A DNA stretch of 64,000 nucleotides from Streptomyces odontomachi (lineage in GTDB: Bacteria > Actinomycetota > Actinomycetes > Streptomycetales > Streptomycetaceae), in assembly GCF_024435355.1 (NCBI RefSeq), contig NZ_JAMJWG010000004.1, forward strand, positions 372,001-436,000, in the 5' to 3' direction. Of this stretch, positions 36,782-45,666 are shown piece after piece. Both the position numbers and the translations under genes were made by a program. How positions within the stretch are numbered: the stretch's first letter is position 1; every line of letters begins with the position of its first letter. A model generated the notes under the pieces. It did no database searches and was not told the origin of the DNA. It worked only from the letters and a program-made list of their open reading frames with translations.

Positions 36782-37456
36782 TCACGCCGGGTGGGGGAAC
36801 CGGACCAGGGCCGCCGTGGACCGGTCGCCGCCGTAGTCCAGGGACCGCTCCTCGACGACCTGCGCGCCGTTCATCAGGGCGAGATAGGTGTCGAGCGAGC
36901 GCAGTCGGGACCATCGGCTGACCGGGATCCGGGCGCCCTCGTACTCGATGAGCACGAGATACCGGCTGGCTGCGGCGAGGGACGCGCAGACCTGGGACAG
37001 CTGCTCCCCGTCCAGCAGGTGCATCAGCACCCAGACGGAGACGCTGACGTCGAAGGTGCCCCCGCGCCAGGGCAGTTCCTCGGCCCGCGCCAGACGGAAG
37101 TCCACGTGGTCCAGGCCGGCGCACGCCGACCGCGCGGCGTCGAGCATCCGGGGCGTCATGTCGATCGCGGTGACGTGCTCGGCGTGGCCGGCCAGCGTCG
37201 GCGTCAGCCGTCCGACTCCGCACCCGACCTCCAGCGCGGACGCCACCGGCCTGCCGAGGTCCGCCGCGGCGGTGCGCAGGTAGTCGGCGACGATGTCCCG
37301 GGTGGCCGCGGTCACCCGGGAGTTGAGCGGGGTGGGTTGGGACGCGCGCATCACCCGCGCCAGGCCCTGGCGTTCGGCGCGGCGCGCCCACTCCCGTGCC
37401 ACGTCCTCCTGGGTCGCAGCCGGTTCGTCCGTCGTAGTTTGCACATGGGCTGGCAC
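36782..37456 (-). CDS. SAM-dependent methyltransferase
   Basis: A 224-aa class I methyltransferase. Motif I is LEVGCGVGRLTPTLAGHA, motif II VTAIDMTPRMLDAAR, and motif IV FDVSVSVWVLMHLLDGEQL. The GTG start at 37456 is chosen for AAGGAG five bases upstream; other in-frame starts lie further up without support. It lies 31 bases from UbiA in the same operon. Low similarity to the second methyltransferase at 31954-32832, so the two likely act on different positions or intermediates. Confidence 0.87.
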   Translation of the reverse strand: MPAHVQTTTDEPAATQEDVAREWARRAERQGLARVMRASQPTPLNSRVTAATRDIVADYLRTAAADLGRPVASALEVGCGVGRLTPTLAGHAEHVTAIDMTPRMLDAARSACAGLDHVDFRLARAEELPWRGGTFDVSVSVWVLMHLLDGEQLSQVCASLAAASRYLVLIEYEGARIPVSRWSRLRSLDTYLALMNGAQVVEERSLDYGGDRSTAALVRFPHPA

Positions 37457-37557
37457 ACAGACTCCTTCGCATCGAACATCCCCCGGCTCTGACGGAGCAG
37501 GGGGGCCCGCAGGCGCCCGCCCACCTGCGGGCCAGGGGCTGAAACGGGCAGGGGGAC

Positions 37558-38703
37558 TCACTGGTGCGCGAACGCACACACCGCATCGGCGATGCGCTCG
37601 ACCTGGGCGTCGCTCAGCTGGGGATGCACGGGCAGCGACAGGATCCGCGCGCTCGCCCGCTCCGCGTGCGGCCACTGGTCGCCCGGCCTGCTGAACGGGG
37701 TGAACGCCGCCTGGTGGGGCAGGGGTTGCGGGTAGTAGACGTGGCAGGCGATGCCCTGCCGCGTGAGGTGGGCCCGCAGGGCGTCGCGGTGCTGGGCGAG
37801 CAGCGTGTACACGTAGTAGCAGCGGCCGTCGCTGCCGGGGGGCGGTGGTACCAGGCCGTGCTCCGCCAGGGCTGAGAACCGGTCGGTGTAGTAGCGGGCG
37901 ATGGCCGCCCGGCGCTCCAGGCGCCCGGCCAGGCCGGCCATGCGGTGGACCTGGAACGCGGCCTGGATCTCGTCGAACCTGCTGTTGCTGCCGACGAGGT
38001 GGTGGACGAAGCGCCGTGTGCCGTCCTGTCCGTGGTTGCGCAGCATCCGCACCCGCTGCCCGATGTCGGCGTCCCGGGTCACCACCACCCCGCCCTCGCC
38101 GGGCATCCCACCCGCCTTGACCTGGACGAACGAGTAGACTCCGGCCTCGCCCCAGAGTCCTGCGGGCGTGCCGTTCAGCACCGCTCCCTGCGCGACCGCG
38201 GAGTCCTCGATCAGGCGGACGTGATGCCGCTGGGCGAGTGCGACGAACCGCGGCATGTCGGCCATGACGGAGAACATGTGCGCGGGCATGATCGCCCTGG
38301 TACGGCCGGTGATCCGGCGCTCCACCTCGTCGGGGTCGGCGACCATGGTGTGCGGGTGGATGTCGGCGAACACCGGCGTGGCTCCCACCCGCACCACGGA
38401 GGCGGCCAGCGGGGCACAGCCGAAGGCGGGCACCACCACCTCGTCCCCGGGGCCCACGTCCATGGCGGTCAGGATGAGGTCGAGCCCGGACGTGCCGCTT
38501 GCGCAGGCGACCACGTCCGCGGCGCCGAGGGACTCGCGGAGCAGCTCCTCGAAGTGCCGGGTGTGCGCGCCGAGGATGAAGCGCTGCTCGGGTGCGAGCC
38601 CGATCCGGCGGATCGTCTCGAGCATGACCGCACGGTCTTCTTCGAAGAGGTCGGACGGGAAGAACTCGATGGCCTGCGGATGCGGCCGGCTCGCCACCGT
38701 CAT
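37558..38703 (-). CDS. DegT/DnrJ/EryC1 aminotransferase (diverged copy)
   Basis: A 381-aa PLP-dependent sugar or cyclitol aminotransferase. Family features: ASGTSGLDLILTAM, GDEVVVPAFGCAPLAASVVR, LIEDSAVAQGAVLNG and the expected PLP lysine in YSFVQVKAGGMPGEGG, where the usual TKNLGALGDGG is altered. GSNSRFDEIQAAF and CYYVYTLL follow as usual. It is coupled to the other DegT gene by ATGA, so the operon encodes two aminotransferases. The altered sequence around the lysine may mark a different substrate or reaction, such as a dehydration. Confidence 0.88.
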   Translation of the reverse strand: MTVASRPHPQAIEFFPSDLFEEDRAVMLETIRRIGLAPEQRFILGAHTRHFEELLRESLGAADVVACASGTSGLDLILTAMDVGPGDEVVVPAFGCAPLAASVVRVGATPVFADIHPHTMVADPDEVERRITGRTRAIMPAHMFSVMADMPRFVALAQRHHVRLIEDSAVAQGAVLNGTPAGLWGEAGVYSFVQVKAGGMPGEGGVVVTRDADIGQRVRMLRNHGQDGTRRFVHHLVGSNSRFDEIQAAFQVHRMAGLAGRLERRAAIARYYTDRFSALAEHGLVPPPPGSDGRCYYVYTLLAQHRDALRAHLTRQGIACHVYYPQPLPHQAAFTPFSRPGDQWPHAERASARILSLPVHPQLSDAQVERIADAVCAFAHQ

Positions 38704-39872
38704 CGTCCCCTCCGGGATGCCGGGATGGCGGTTGTCGTGGAGAACGCGCGCACCGCCTCGCAGACGTGGTCGATCTGGTCGACGGTGAGATCCGGATAGA
38801 AGGGCAACGCCACCGCGTGCTCGCTGGCCGCCTCGGCGTGCGGGAAGTCGCCGCGGGAATGGCCGAGTTCCGCGAAACAGGGCTGGAGGTGCAGGGGTAC
38901 GGGATAATAGATCTCGGTTGCGATGCCCCGGCCCGTCAGATGGTCGACGAGCGCGTCACGGCGCTCGACTTCTATCAGATAAACATAGAAGACATGTGCG
39001 GAATCCGTCCCGCGTTCGACCACCTCGGGCAGGCGGATGATTCCCGGTACACCGGTGAGACGCTCGCGGTATGCGTCGGCCAGCTCTGCGCGCCGGGCGA
39101 TGTCACTTTCCAGACAGCTGAGTTTGGCCAGCAGAATGGCCGCCTGGATGTCGTCCATCTTGCTGTTCGTCCCCGGGACCGTGGTTTCCGTCGAAATCCG
39201 GGGGAAGTCGTCGAGCGTCGGTGCACATCTGCCGTGGTGGCGCAGGCCCGAGACGAGATCGGCGATCTCCCGGTCGTCGGTGAGCACGGCGCCGGCGTCC
39301 CCGAGCGCACCGAGGGTCTTGCTCGGGAAGAACGACAGCACGCCGCCCCGGCCGTGCAGGCCCGCGTGGCTGCCGTGTTGCCGCATGCCGATCGCCTCGG
39401 CGCTGTCCTCGAGGAGCGTCAGCCCGTGGTGGGCGGCGACGTCGGCCAGCGCCGCCATGTCGGCCATCTGGCAGAACAGGTGCGCCGGCATGACGAACCG
39501 GCTTGCCGGCGTGGTGGCGCGGGCCAGCGCGTCAGGGTCCATGGCGTAGGTCGTCGGGTCGATGTCCACGAACTCGGGTCGCCCTCCGGCGAGCACCACC
39601 GAGGTGGCGGTGGCCACGAAGGAATAGGCGGGCACCAGCACGCCGTCCCCGGGGCGCAGGCCGCAGGCGCGTAGGAGGAGGACCAGCGCGTCCGTTCCGC
39701 TGTTGACGCCGATGGCGTACCGGGCACCGGTGTACGCCGCCAACGCCTGTTCCAATTCAGCCACCTGGCGGCCGTGCGAAAATTTTCCGTTGTCGAAGAC
39801 CTCTCCCACATGCTTCTCGATCAGCGGCCACAGCCGTTCGAAAGTCACCGTCTGCGAGAAGAACGGGATCAC
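38700..39872 (-). CDS. DegT/DnrJ/EryC1 aminotransferase
   Basis: A 390-aa PLP enzyme with the canonical motifs VNSGTDALVLLLRA, GVLVPAYSFVATATSVV, LLEDSAEAIGM and the PLP lysine in FFPSKTLGALGDAGAV, then NSKMDDIQAAIL and FYVYLIE. It would install an amino group on a keto sugar or keto cyclitol using glutamate or glutamine. First gene of the minus-strand operon. The GTG start is preceded by GGGGGG at good spacing. A Gfo/Idh dehydrogenase, transcribed divergently, could supply its keto substrate, as in kanosamine or scyllo-inosamine formation. Confidence 0.92.
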   Translation of the reverse strand: MIPFFSQTVTFERLWPLIEKHVGEVFDNGKFSHGRQVAELEQALAAYTGARYAIGVNSGTDALVLLLRACGLRPGDGVLVPAYSFVATATSVVLAGGRPEFVDIDPTTYAMDPDALARATTPASRFVMPAHLFCQMADMAALADVAAHHGLTLLEDSAEAIGMRQHGSHAGLHGRGGVLSFFPSKTLGALGDAGAVLTDDREIADLVSGLRHHGRCAPTLDDFPRISTETTVPGTNSKMDDIQAAILLAKLSCLESDIARRAELADAYRERLTGVPGIIRLPEVVERGTDSAHVFYVYLIEVERRDALVDHLTGRGIATEIYYPVPLHLQPCFAELGHSRGDFPHAEAASEHAVALPFYPDLTVDQIDHVCEAVRAFSTTTAIPASRRGR

Positions 39873-40148
39873 CGGTGTAGCCCCCCAGAGCGTCTTCGTA
39901 TATACGTGAGGCAGAAACGTCCGCTTGGCATGTGCACCGTCACGGAGTACCGAAAGCAGCGACAGGCGGGGCAGTTATCGCACGCCCTCAGGTCGCTTCG
40001 GCACCAGGATTACCCCGTTGCCCCGCGTCATGACCGGACGGCGAACCATCTTCCCTCTTTCGAGTTATTAGATGCTGGCATTACTTGCTCGCCCTTCCGT
40101 CACCGCGCGAGAGTCGGCCGACAGCACCGGTCGCCTTGACGGAGGATG
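39873..40148. promoter_or_regulatory. Divergent promoter region of the 28.6-46.1 kb cluster
   Basis: The 276 bases between the two operons are A/T-richer than the flanks. They contain a perfect 10-base palindrome CGTATATACG (39897-39906) about 25 bases before the minus-strand start codon, close to where a -10 element or operator would lie. Both operons must be switched on from here. No cluster-specific regulator gene is present in the window. Confidence 0.5.
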
Positions 40149-41180
40149 ATGGCGCCCCCCGTACTCCAACCCCTGATCGTCGGCCTGGGCCGCTCCGGAG
40201 CCGGGCTGCACCTGAAGGTTCTGCAACGCATACCCACCGGCCCTCCCGTCGCCTGCGACCCGCGCCCGGAAGCGGGCCGGGAGCTGCGCGGCGTCACGGT
40301 CACCCGGTCGCTCGCCGATGCCGCGCGCCTGCTCACGCCCGCCACCACCGTCGTCCATGTCTGCACCCCGCCGGCCACCCGCCCGGCCGTGATCGCCGAG
40401 CTGGCCGAGCGCGGGTTCACCAGACTGCTCGTCGACAAACCGCTGGCGATCGACCACGCGGCACTCGACGAGATCCTCCGGCTGCGCCTGCGGTACGACC
40501 TCGACATGGAGGTCGTGACCCAGTGGCTGGCCGCCGACCTCACGCGCGAACTGCGCGGGCTGGTGCGGGAGAAGGCCTTCGGCCCGCTGGGCTCCATCGA
40601 CGTCGCCCAGCACAAGCCCCGCTTCCTGCGCACCTTGGTGACCGAGGCGACCGACGAGGGCCATCCCAGCGCCCTGGACGTGGAGATCCCGCACTCGCTC
40701 GGCGTCGTCCTCGACCTGGCGGGACCCGCCCGGCTGCTCACCGCGGGATGGGACGAGATGCGCTGCGGGGACGTCGTGCGCGCCCGTATGGGAGGCACCC
40801 GACTCACGCTGGCGCACGCCTCGGGGGTGCGGACCGAGATCGTCTCCGACCTCACCTCGCCGATCCAGCAGCGCAGCTTCACGCTCCGGTTCGAACGCGC
40901 CACCGCCACCGGCCACTTCCCGCTCAGCGAGCACGACGACCACGCCCAGTTGGTGACCGAGACGGCCCAGGAGCGGCACGTCCGGATCTTCCGGGACGAC
41001 TCGCTCACCGCCTTCGTGCGGCGGGCCTACCGGCGCTTCCTGACCGGCCGCAGGGCGGATTTCACGCCGCACCGTGAGGCGGCCCGGCTGCTGTGCGCCG
41101 CCAAGGAACGCTGCCGCCGCTCGGAGGACGCGAAGACCGCACTCGCCAACGCGAAAGAGACCACGTGCCATGCCCCTTGA
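40149..41180 (+). CDS. Gfo/Idh/MocA-type oxidoreductase
   Basis: A 343-aa NAD(P)-dependent sugar or cyclitol dehydrogenase. The Rossmann start LIVGLGRSGAGLHLKVLQ is followed by VVHVCTPPATRPAVIAELAE and the signature lysine in LLVDKPLAIDHAALDEI. The HPSALDVEIPHSLGVVLDL region carries the catalytic Asp/His pair. The second ATG (40149) is preferred, since GGAGG abuts the first at 40146. It opens the plus-strand operon and may oxidise the sugar or cyclitol that the DegT enzymes aminate. Confidence 0.9.
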   Translation: MAPPVLQPLIVGLGRSGAGLHLKVLQRIPTGPPVACDPRPEAGRELRGVTVTRSLADAARLLTPATTVVHVCTPPATRPAVIAELAERGFTRLLVDKPLAIDHAALDEILRLRLRYDLDMEVVTQWLAADLTRELRGLVREKAFGPLGSIDVAQHKPRFLRTLVTEATDEGHPSALDVEIPHSLGVVLDLAGPARLLTAGWDEMRCGDVVRARMGGTRLTLAHASGVRTEIVSDLTSPIQQRSFTLRFERATATGHFPLSEHDDHAQLVTETAQERHVRIFRDDSLTAFVRRAYRRFLTGRRADFTPHREAARLLCAAKERCRRSEDAKTALANAKETTCHAP

Positions 41181-42132
41181 CCGGCTTGATCAGCGCTTTC
41201 CCGTGGACCGGCTGGCAGGCATCGGTGACGAGGCGGCGGTCGGACTCGACGGGCAGCTCGCCGCGCTGCGCCGGCTGAACTGGTCAACGGTGGAGCTGCG
41301 GACCGTGAACGGCACCGCGGTCGCCGACCTCACCCCCGACGCCGCGGGCACCCTCGCCGAGCGCCTCCGTGCCGCGCGGGTCCGTGTGGTCTGCCTCGCC
41401 TCCCGCATCGGCAACTGGGGGCGGCCCATCACCGGTTCCTTCGACGACGACGTCGCCGAACTGGAGACCCTCGCACAGTGGTGCACCCTGCTGGGCTGCC
41501 GTTACGTCCGCATCATGTCGTATCCCAACGACGGCCTGGCGGAGCGCGATTGGGCGCGGCACGCCATCGACCGGATCTCCCGTCTCGCCGTGCGTGCGGA
41601 GCGGTGCGGGGTCACCCTGCTGCACGAGAACTGCGCCGGCTGGGCGGGCCGGAGCGGGAAGCGCACGAGGCGCCTGCTCGACGAGGTGGGCAGCCCCGCG
41701 CTGCGCCTGCTCTTCGACATCGGCAACGGCGTGCCACACGGTTACGACGCCCACCGGCTGCTGGAACAGGTCCTGCCGTACGTCGCCCACGTGCACGTCA
41801 AGGACGCGGTTCCGACGGCGGCCGGCACGGTGTACACGTTGCCGGGCTACGGCCGGGCGCGGGTGATGGACTGCCTGCGGCTGCTGCTGGGGTCCGGGTA
41901 CGCGGGGGCGTTCTCCCTCGAACCGCACCTCGCGACGGTGCCGCACGAGGGGCGGCGGGCGCAGAACGGTGACGCGGCCGAGTCCTTCGTGCGCGCCGGC
42001 CGGCAACTGCGGCGGCTCCTGGACACGCTGACCCGCGACGAACAGGCGCGTGACGCGCTCGACCGTTCGGGGCCCACGGCGGACGCACCGCCGCGGGCGG
42101 CCGGGCCCGTGGTCGCCGAGGCGGACACATGA
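41170..42132 (+). CDS. Xylose-isomerase-like TIM-barrel protein
   Basis: A 320-aa sugar phosphate isomerase/epimerase-family protein. Barrel strands and metal-site residues are visible: WSTVELRTVNG, GCRYVRIMSYPND, GVTLLHENCAGW (Glu ligand), LRLLFDIGNGV (Asp ligand), VAHVHVKDAV (His ligand) and GAFSLEPHL (Glu ligand). Members act on inososes, tagatose or hydroxypyruvate. The ATG lies within the end of the upstream gene (11-base overlap). Together with Gfo/Idh and DegT enzymes it supports modification of a sugar or cyclitol. Confidence 0.88.
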   Translation: MPLDRLDQRFPVDRLAGIGDEAAVGLDGQLAALRRLNWSTVELRTVNGTAVADLTPDAAGTLAERLRAARVRVVCLASRIGNWGRPITGSFDDDVAELETLAQWCTLLGCRYVRIMSYPNDGLAERDWARHAIDRISRLAVRAERCGVTLLHENCAGWAGRSGKRTRRLLDEVGSPALRLLFDIGNGVPHGYDAHRLLEQVLPYVAHVHVKDAVPTAAGTVYTLPGYGRARVMDCLRLLLGSGYAGAFSLEPHLATVPHEGRRAQNGDAAESFVRAGRQLRRLLDTLTRDEQARDALDRSGPTADAPPRAAGPVVAEADT

Positions 42133-43547
42133 GGCCAGGCGCGTACCCGTACGGCGGCACGCTGTTCGAGGCCGCCGACCGGGAGTTGCTCCTGACGCTG
42201 CTGCGGACACCGACCGTCAACCCGCTCGAGGCCCCGGGCCGTGACGATGCGGACGACGGGGCCGGGCTCCGGCGCGCACAACACTCCTACGCGACGGCCG
42301 CCGAGAAGCTCGGCATGCGGATCGTGCGGCACGGCTCCCCGCCCGCGGCGGCGGTCCGGCGCGCGGACGTGCCGGCCGCGGTCCGGCGCGCCGCCGAGGA
42401 CCCCGACTTCCTCGCCCGGCAGCCGAGCCTCGTGCTCCGCATGGGTCCGGAGCTGCCGCTCGGGTCCACCGTCATGTTCAACGTGCACCTCGACACCGTC
42501 GCCGGCCTGCATCCGGTGGGCTTCGACGGTGTCCGCTTCACCGGCCGCGGCGCCATCGACGCCAAGGGTCCCGCGGTGGCGCTGCTGGCCGGCATCCGGG
42601 CGGCGCTCGCACGGCATCCGGCGATCGGCCGCGATGTGGCGGTCCTCGTCCAGGCGGTCTCCGGCGAGGAGGGCGGCGCCATGGGGACGTTCGGGACGCG
42701 CCCGCTGGTCGAGGCGGGACTCGTGGGGCGCCTCAACGTCTTCTGCGAGCCCACCGGGCTCCGCTACCTCCCCCGGGCCACGGCCTCGATGACGGCGTGC
42801 GTGCGGGTCGACGGCGACGACGCCGTCGACGACCGCCCGGCCGCCGGGCACAACGCCACGGTGCTGCTCGGCTTCCTGGCCCAGCACCTGGCGCGTGAGC
42901 TGGACGTACGGGTGCCGGGCGGTGCGGTCTGCGTCGCGGGACTGCACACCGGGGACCTGCACAACCGGGTCTACGGCCGGGGCCGGCTGCTGCTCAACCT
43001 CGCCTACGGGTCCACCCCGGACGGCGCGGCTGCGGAGCGGGCGATCGCCGGCGCGGTCGACTCCGGCCTGCGCGCCTTCGCCCGGCAGTTCGCGCCCCTC
43101 CCGGGGTTCGCGCGCACCGCCGCCGATGCCGCCCGCGTCACCCGCCTGGAGTGGCTCAAACGCGGGCTGCCGTGCCTGGACAACGGCGACCCGTGGGCCG
43201 AGGAGGTGCTGGCCCGTGCCGGCGTCGCCCGGTGGCCCGACCACGAACCCGCCTTCACCTGCGACGCCATCTGGATGGCGGGGCTGCCCGGCGTCTTCAC
43301 CACCGTGCTCGGCCCGGGCTCGCTCGACGCCAACCGCGCCCATGCGCCGGGTGAGTTCGCCGACCTCGCCGACCTGGAGTCGTTCGCCGGCACGGTCGCC
43401 AGGCTGCTGATCGCCTTCGCCGAGCGGTCCCGCCACCCGGAGGACCCAGAAGGCCCGGAGAGGCCGGAGAGGCCGGAGAGCTCAGACAGCCCAGAAGACC
43501 CAGAAGCCAGAGAGAGCCCTGAAACCCCGGAAAGGACGTCCACGTGA
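42129..43547 (+). CDS. M20-family metallo-amidohydrolase (ArgE/DapE-like)
   Basis: A 472-aa zinc hydrolase. Metal and catalytic residues follow the family order: NVHLDTVAGL, GAIDAKGPAVA, SGEEGGAMGTF and FCEPTGLR. The lid domain lies between roughly residues 215 and 340. M20 enzymes remove acyl groups or cleave small amides; here it may deprotect an acylated amine. The last 40 residues form a low-complexity tail rich in E, P, S and R (repeats of the PERPE and SPE type), encoded by a purine-rich stretch around 43,434-43,545. Starts with an ATGA overlap. Confidence 0.88.
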   Translation: MRPGAYPYGGTLFEAADRELLLTLLRTPTVNPLEAPGRDDADDGAGLRRAQHSYATAAEKLGMRIVRHGSPPAAAVRRADVPAAVRRAAEDPDFLARQPSLVLRMGPELPLGSTVMFNVHLDTVAGLHPVGFDGVRFTGRGAIDAKGPAVALLAGIRAALARHPAIGRDVAVLVQAVSGEEGGAMGTFGTRPLVEAGLVGRLNVFCEPTGLRYLPRATASMTACVRVDGDDAVDDRPAAGHNATVLLGFLAQHLARELDVRVPGGAVCVAGLHTGDLHNRVYGRGRLLLNLAYGSTPDGAAAERAIAGAVDSGLRAFARQFAPLPGFARTAADAARVTRLEWLKRGLPCLDNGDPWAEEVLARAGVARWPDHEPAFTCDAIWMAGLPGVFTTVLGPGSLDANRAHAPGEFADLADLESFAGTVARLLIAFAERSRHPEDPEGPERPERPESSDSPEDPEARESPETPERTST

Positions 43548-44662
43548 GCCACCGGCAAGACGCCGACACCCGACCGACCGTGCTGGTCGACCACCAGGAG
43601 CTGCATGCCGCCGTCGCCGCCTGCTTCGCGGCGCGCGGCGTGCCGGCACCGCGCGCCGCCACGGCCGCCACGGCGTTGTGCTACGGCGATCTCACCGGGC
43701 TCGACTCGCACGGTCTCGCCAACCTCAGCCGCCTTTACCTGCCGCTCTTCGACTCCGCACGGGTCGACCCGGTGGCCGAGCCCGTCACCCTCACCGACCT
43801 GGGTGCCTGTGCCCTCGTCGACTCCCGGCGCGCGCTCGGGCTGTGGGCGGCCGCCGAGGCGATGGACTCCGCGGTGGCCCGCGCACGGCGGCACGGGATC
43901 GGCCTGGTGTCCGTGCGCAACGCCACCCACCTGGGGTGCGCCGGGTTCCACGCGACCCGCGCCGCGTCCGCCGGCATGATCGGCCTGATCGCGAGCAACT
44001 GCGGGGGCCAGCGCATCGCCCGTCCGCCGGGGGGCGCGCTCGCCATGCTCGGCACCAATCCCCTCAGCGTCGCCGCGCCCGCGCTCGACGGGCACCCGTT
44101 CGTCCTCGACATGAGCACGACCGTGGTGCCCACCGGCCGGATCCGCGCCGCAGCCCGGCACGGCGAGCCCATCCCTGAGGGGTGGCTGGCGGACCGGGAG
44201 GGAAAGCCGGTGACCGATCCGGCCGCGTTCGACGCGGGGGACGCCTACCTGCGCTGGCTGGGCGGCGATCCCGAGACCGGCGCCCACAAGGGGTTCGGCC
44301 TGGGGCTCGTGGTGGAGCTGCTGTCCGCGGTGCTCTCCGGGGCGGCCGTCGGGCCGGCCGCCGCGGCGCTGGACGGCGACGGCCGTCCGCACGGCAGCGA
44401 TGACGACATCGGCTTCGTCGCCCTCGCCATCGCCCCGGGGACGCTGCGCTCCGAGGCGGACTTCCTGGCGGCGACACGTGCGCTCTTCGGCACCCTGCTC
44501 GCCTGCCCGCCCCTGCACGAGGACGCTGCGGTGCGTTACCCGGGCTGGTGGGAGGCCGAACGTGCGGCGGAACGCCGACGCACGGGTGTCCCGCTCGCCG
44601 CCGCCCTGCACGCCGAGCTGGTCGGTCTGGGTGTGCTCCGGAGCGACGAGGGAGCCGCGTGA
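43544..44662 (+). CDS. Ldh-family (malate/L-lactate/sulfolactate-type) NAD(P) oxidoreductase
   Basis: A 372-aa member of the LDH2/MDH2 family, a non-Rossmann NAD(P)-dependent group acting on 2-keto or 2-hydroxy acids and cyclic imines. Characteristic segments: GLDSHGLANLSRLY, ARRHGIGLVSVRNATHLGCAGFHA, AMLGTNPLSVAAPA, FVLDMSTTVVPTGRI and HKGFGLGLVVELL. GTG start with ATGA-type overlap to the M20 gene. Family members reduce delta1-piperideine-2-carboxylate or 2,3-diketo-sugar acids, so an imino- or keto-acid intermediate is plausible. Confidence 0.88.
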   Translation: MSHRQDADTRPTVLVDHQELHAAVAACFAARGVPAPRAATAATALCYGDLTGLDSHGLANLSRLYLPLFDSARVDPVAEPVTLTDLGACALVDSRRALGLWAAAEAMDSAVARARRHGIGLVSVRNATHLGCAGFHATRAASAGMIGLIASNCGGQRIARPPGGALAMLGTNPLSVAAPALDGHPFVLDMSTTVVPTGRIRAAARHGEPIPEGWLADREGKPVTDPAAFDAGDAYLRWLGGDPETGAHKGFGLGLVVELLSAVLSGAAVGPAAAALDGDGRPHGSDDDIGFVALAIAPGTLRSEADFLAATRALFGTLLACPPLHEDAAVRYPGWWEAERAAERRRTGVPLAAALHAELVGLGVLRSDEGAA

Positions 44663-45666
44663 CGGCCCCCGGCCGACCGGCCGCGCAACCAGTCACCCGA
44701 TCGGCCGCCCAACCGGCCGCCCACCGGGTCGGCATCGTCGGGCTGGGTGTCATCTCGGCGTTCTACCTCGCCGCCGTCGACCAGCTGCCGGGCTGGGACC
44801 TGGCGGCGGTGTGCGACGTGCGCGAGGCCGCGCTGGCCCCGCACCGGGGGCGCGTGCCGTGCTACCGGGAGCACCGCTCGATGCTGGCGGACGCCGCACT
44901 CGACGCCGTCGTCGTCACGGTCCCGAACGACGCCCACGCCGCCGTCTGCCAGGACGCCCTGAGCGCCGGCGTCCCCGTCTGCGTCGAGAAGCCGCTCGCC
45001 CTGACGGTCGCGGAAGGTCGCGCTCTCGACCGGCTGGCACGGGAGCGTGGCACGCCGCTGTTCACCGCCTTCCACCGGCGGTACAACGCCGCGGTGCTGG
45101 CGCTGCGGCACCGACTCGCCGACCGGACCGCCGGGGACGCCGCGGCTCCGATCGCGTCGATGACGGTCCGCTACCTCGAACGCATCGAGGAGCACATCGG
45201 GGCGGACACCTGGTACCTCGATCCGCGCCGGTGCGGTGGCGGATGCGTGGCGGACAACGGCCCCAACGCCTTCGACCTCGTCCGGTTCCTCCTCGGCGAC
45301 GTCGAGGTGACGGATGCGGCGCTCCAGCGCGACGCCGCGGGTGTCGACCGGCAGGCCACGGTGCGCCTGCGGGCGCCGGGCGGTGCCGAGGCCACCGTCG
45401 AACTCGACTGGTCCCACCCGGGCGAGACGAAGGACCTGGCGGTACGCCTGGTCGACGGCACGGTGCTGCGGGCGGACCTGCTGGCGGGCCACCCCGGCTT
45501 CAAGTCGTCGTTGTGGCACGAGTACGTCGGCATCCTCCGGGACTTCGCCGCGGTGCTGGCCGGCGGCGGGCCCGGGCCCCGCGCCGGACTGAGCGCACTC
45601 GAGCTGGTCGCGGCGGCCTACCGCGCCGAAGAGCCGTCCCCTCGAACGTTCGGGAGTCCCGTGTGA
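44659..45666 (+). CDS. Gfo/Idh/MocA-type oxidoreductase (second copy)
   Basis: A 335-aa dehydrogenase. After a 20-residue Ala/Pro/Gln-rich leader comes VGIVGLGVISAFYLAAVDQL, then VVVTVPNDAHAAVCQDALSAG and the signature VCVEKPLALTVAEGRAL. TAFHRRYN and DTWYLDPRRCGGGCVADNGPNAFDLVRF hold the catalytic region. The GTG start overlaps the previous stop (GTGA). It differs clearly from the first copy at 40149-41180, so two separate oxidation or reduction steps are likely. Confidence 0.9.
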   Translation: MTAPGRPAAQPVTRSAAQPAAHRVGIVGLGVISAFYLAAVDQLPGWDLAAVCDVREAALAPHRGRVPCYREHRSMLADAALDAVVVTVPNDAHAAVCQDALSAGVPVCVEKPLALTVAEGRALDRLARERGTPLFTAFHRRYNAAVLALRHRLADRTAGDAAAPIASMTVRYLERIEEHIGADTWYLDPRRCGGGCVADNGPNAFDLVRFLLGDVEVTDAALQRDAAGVDRQATVRLRAPGGAEATVELDWSHPGETKDLAVRLVDGTVLRADLLAGHPGFKSSLWHEYVGILRDFAAVLAGGGPGPRAGLSALELVAAAYRAEEPSPRTFGSPV

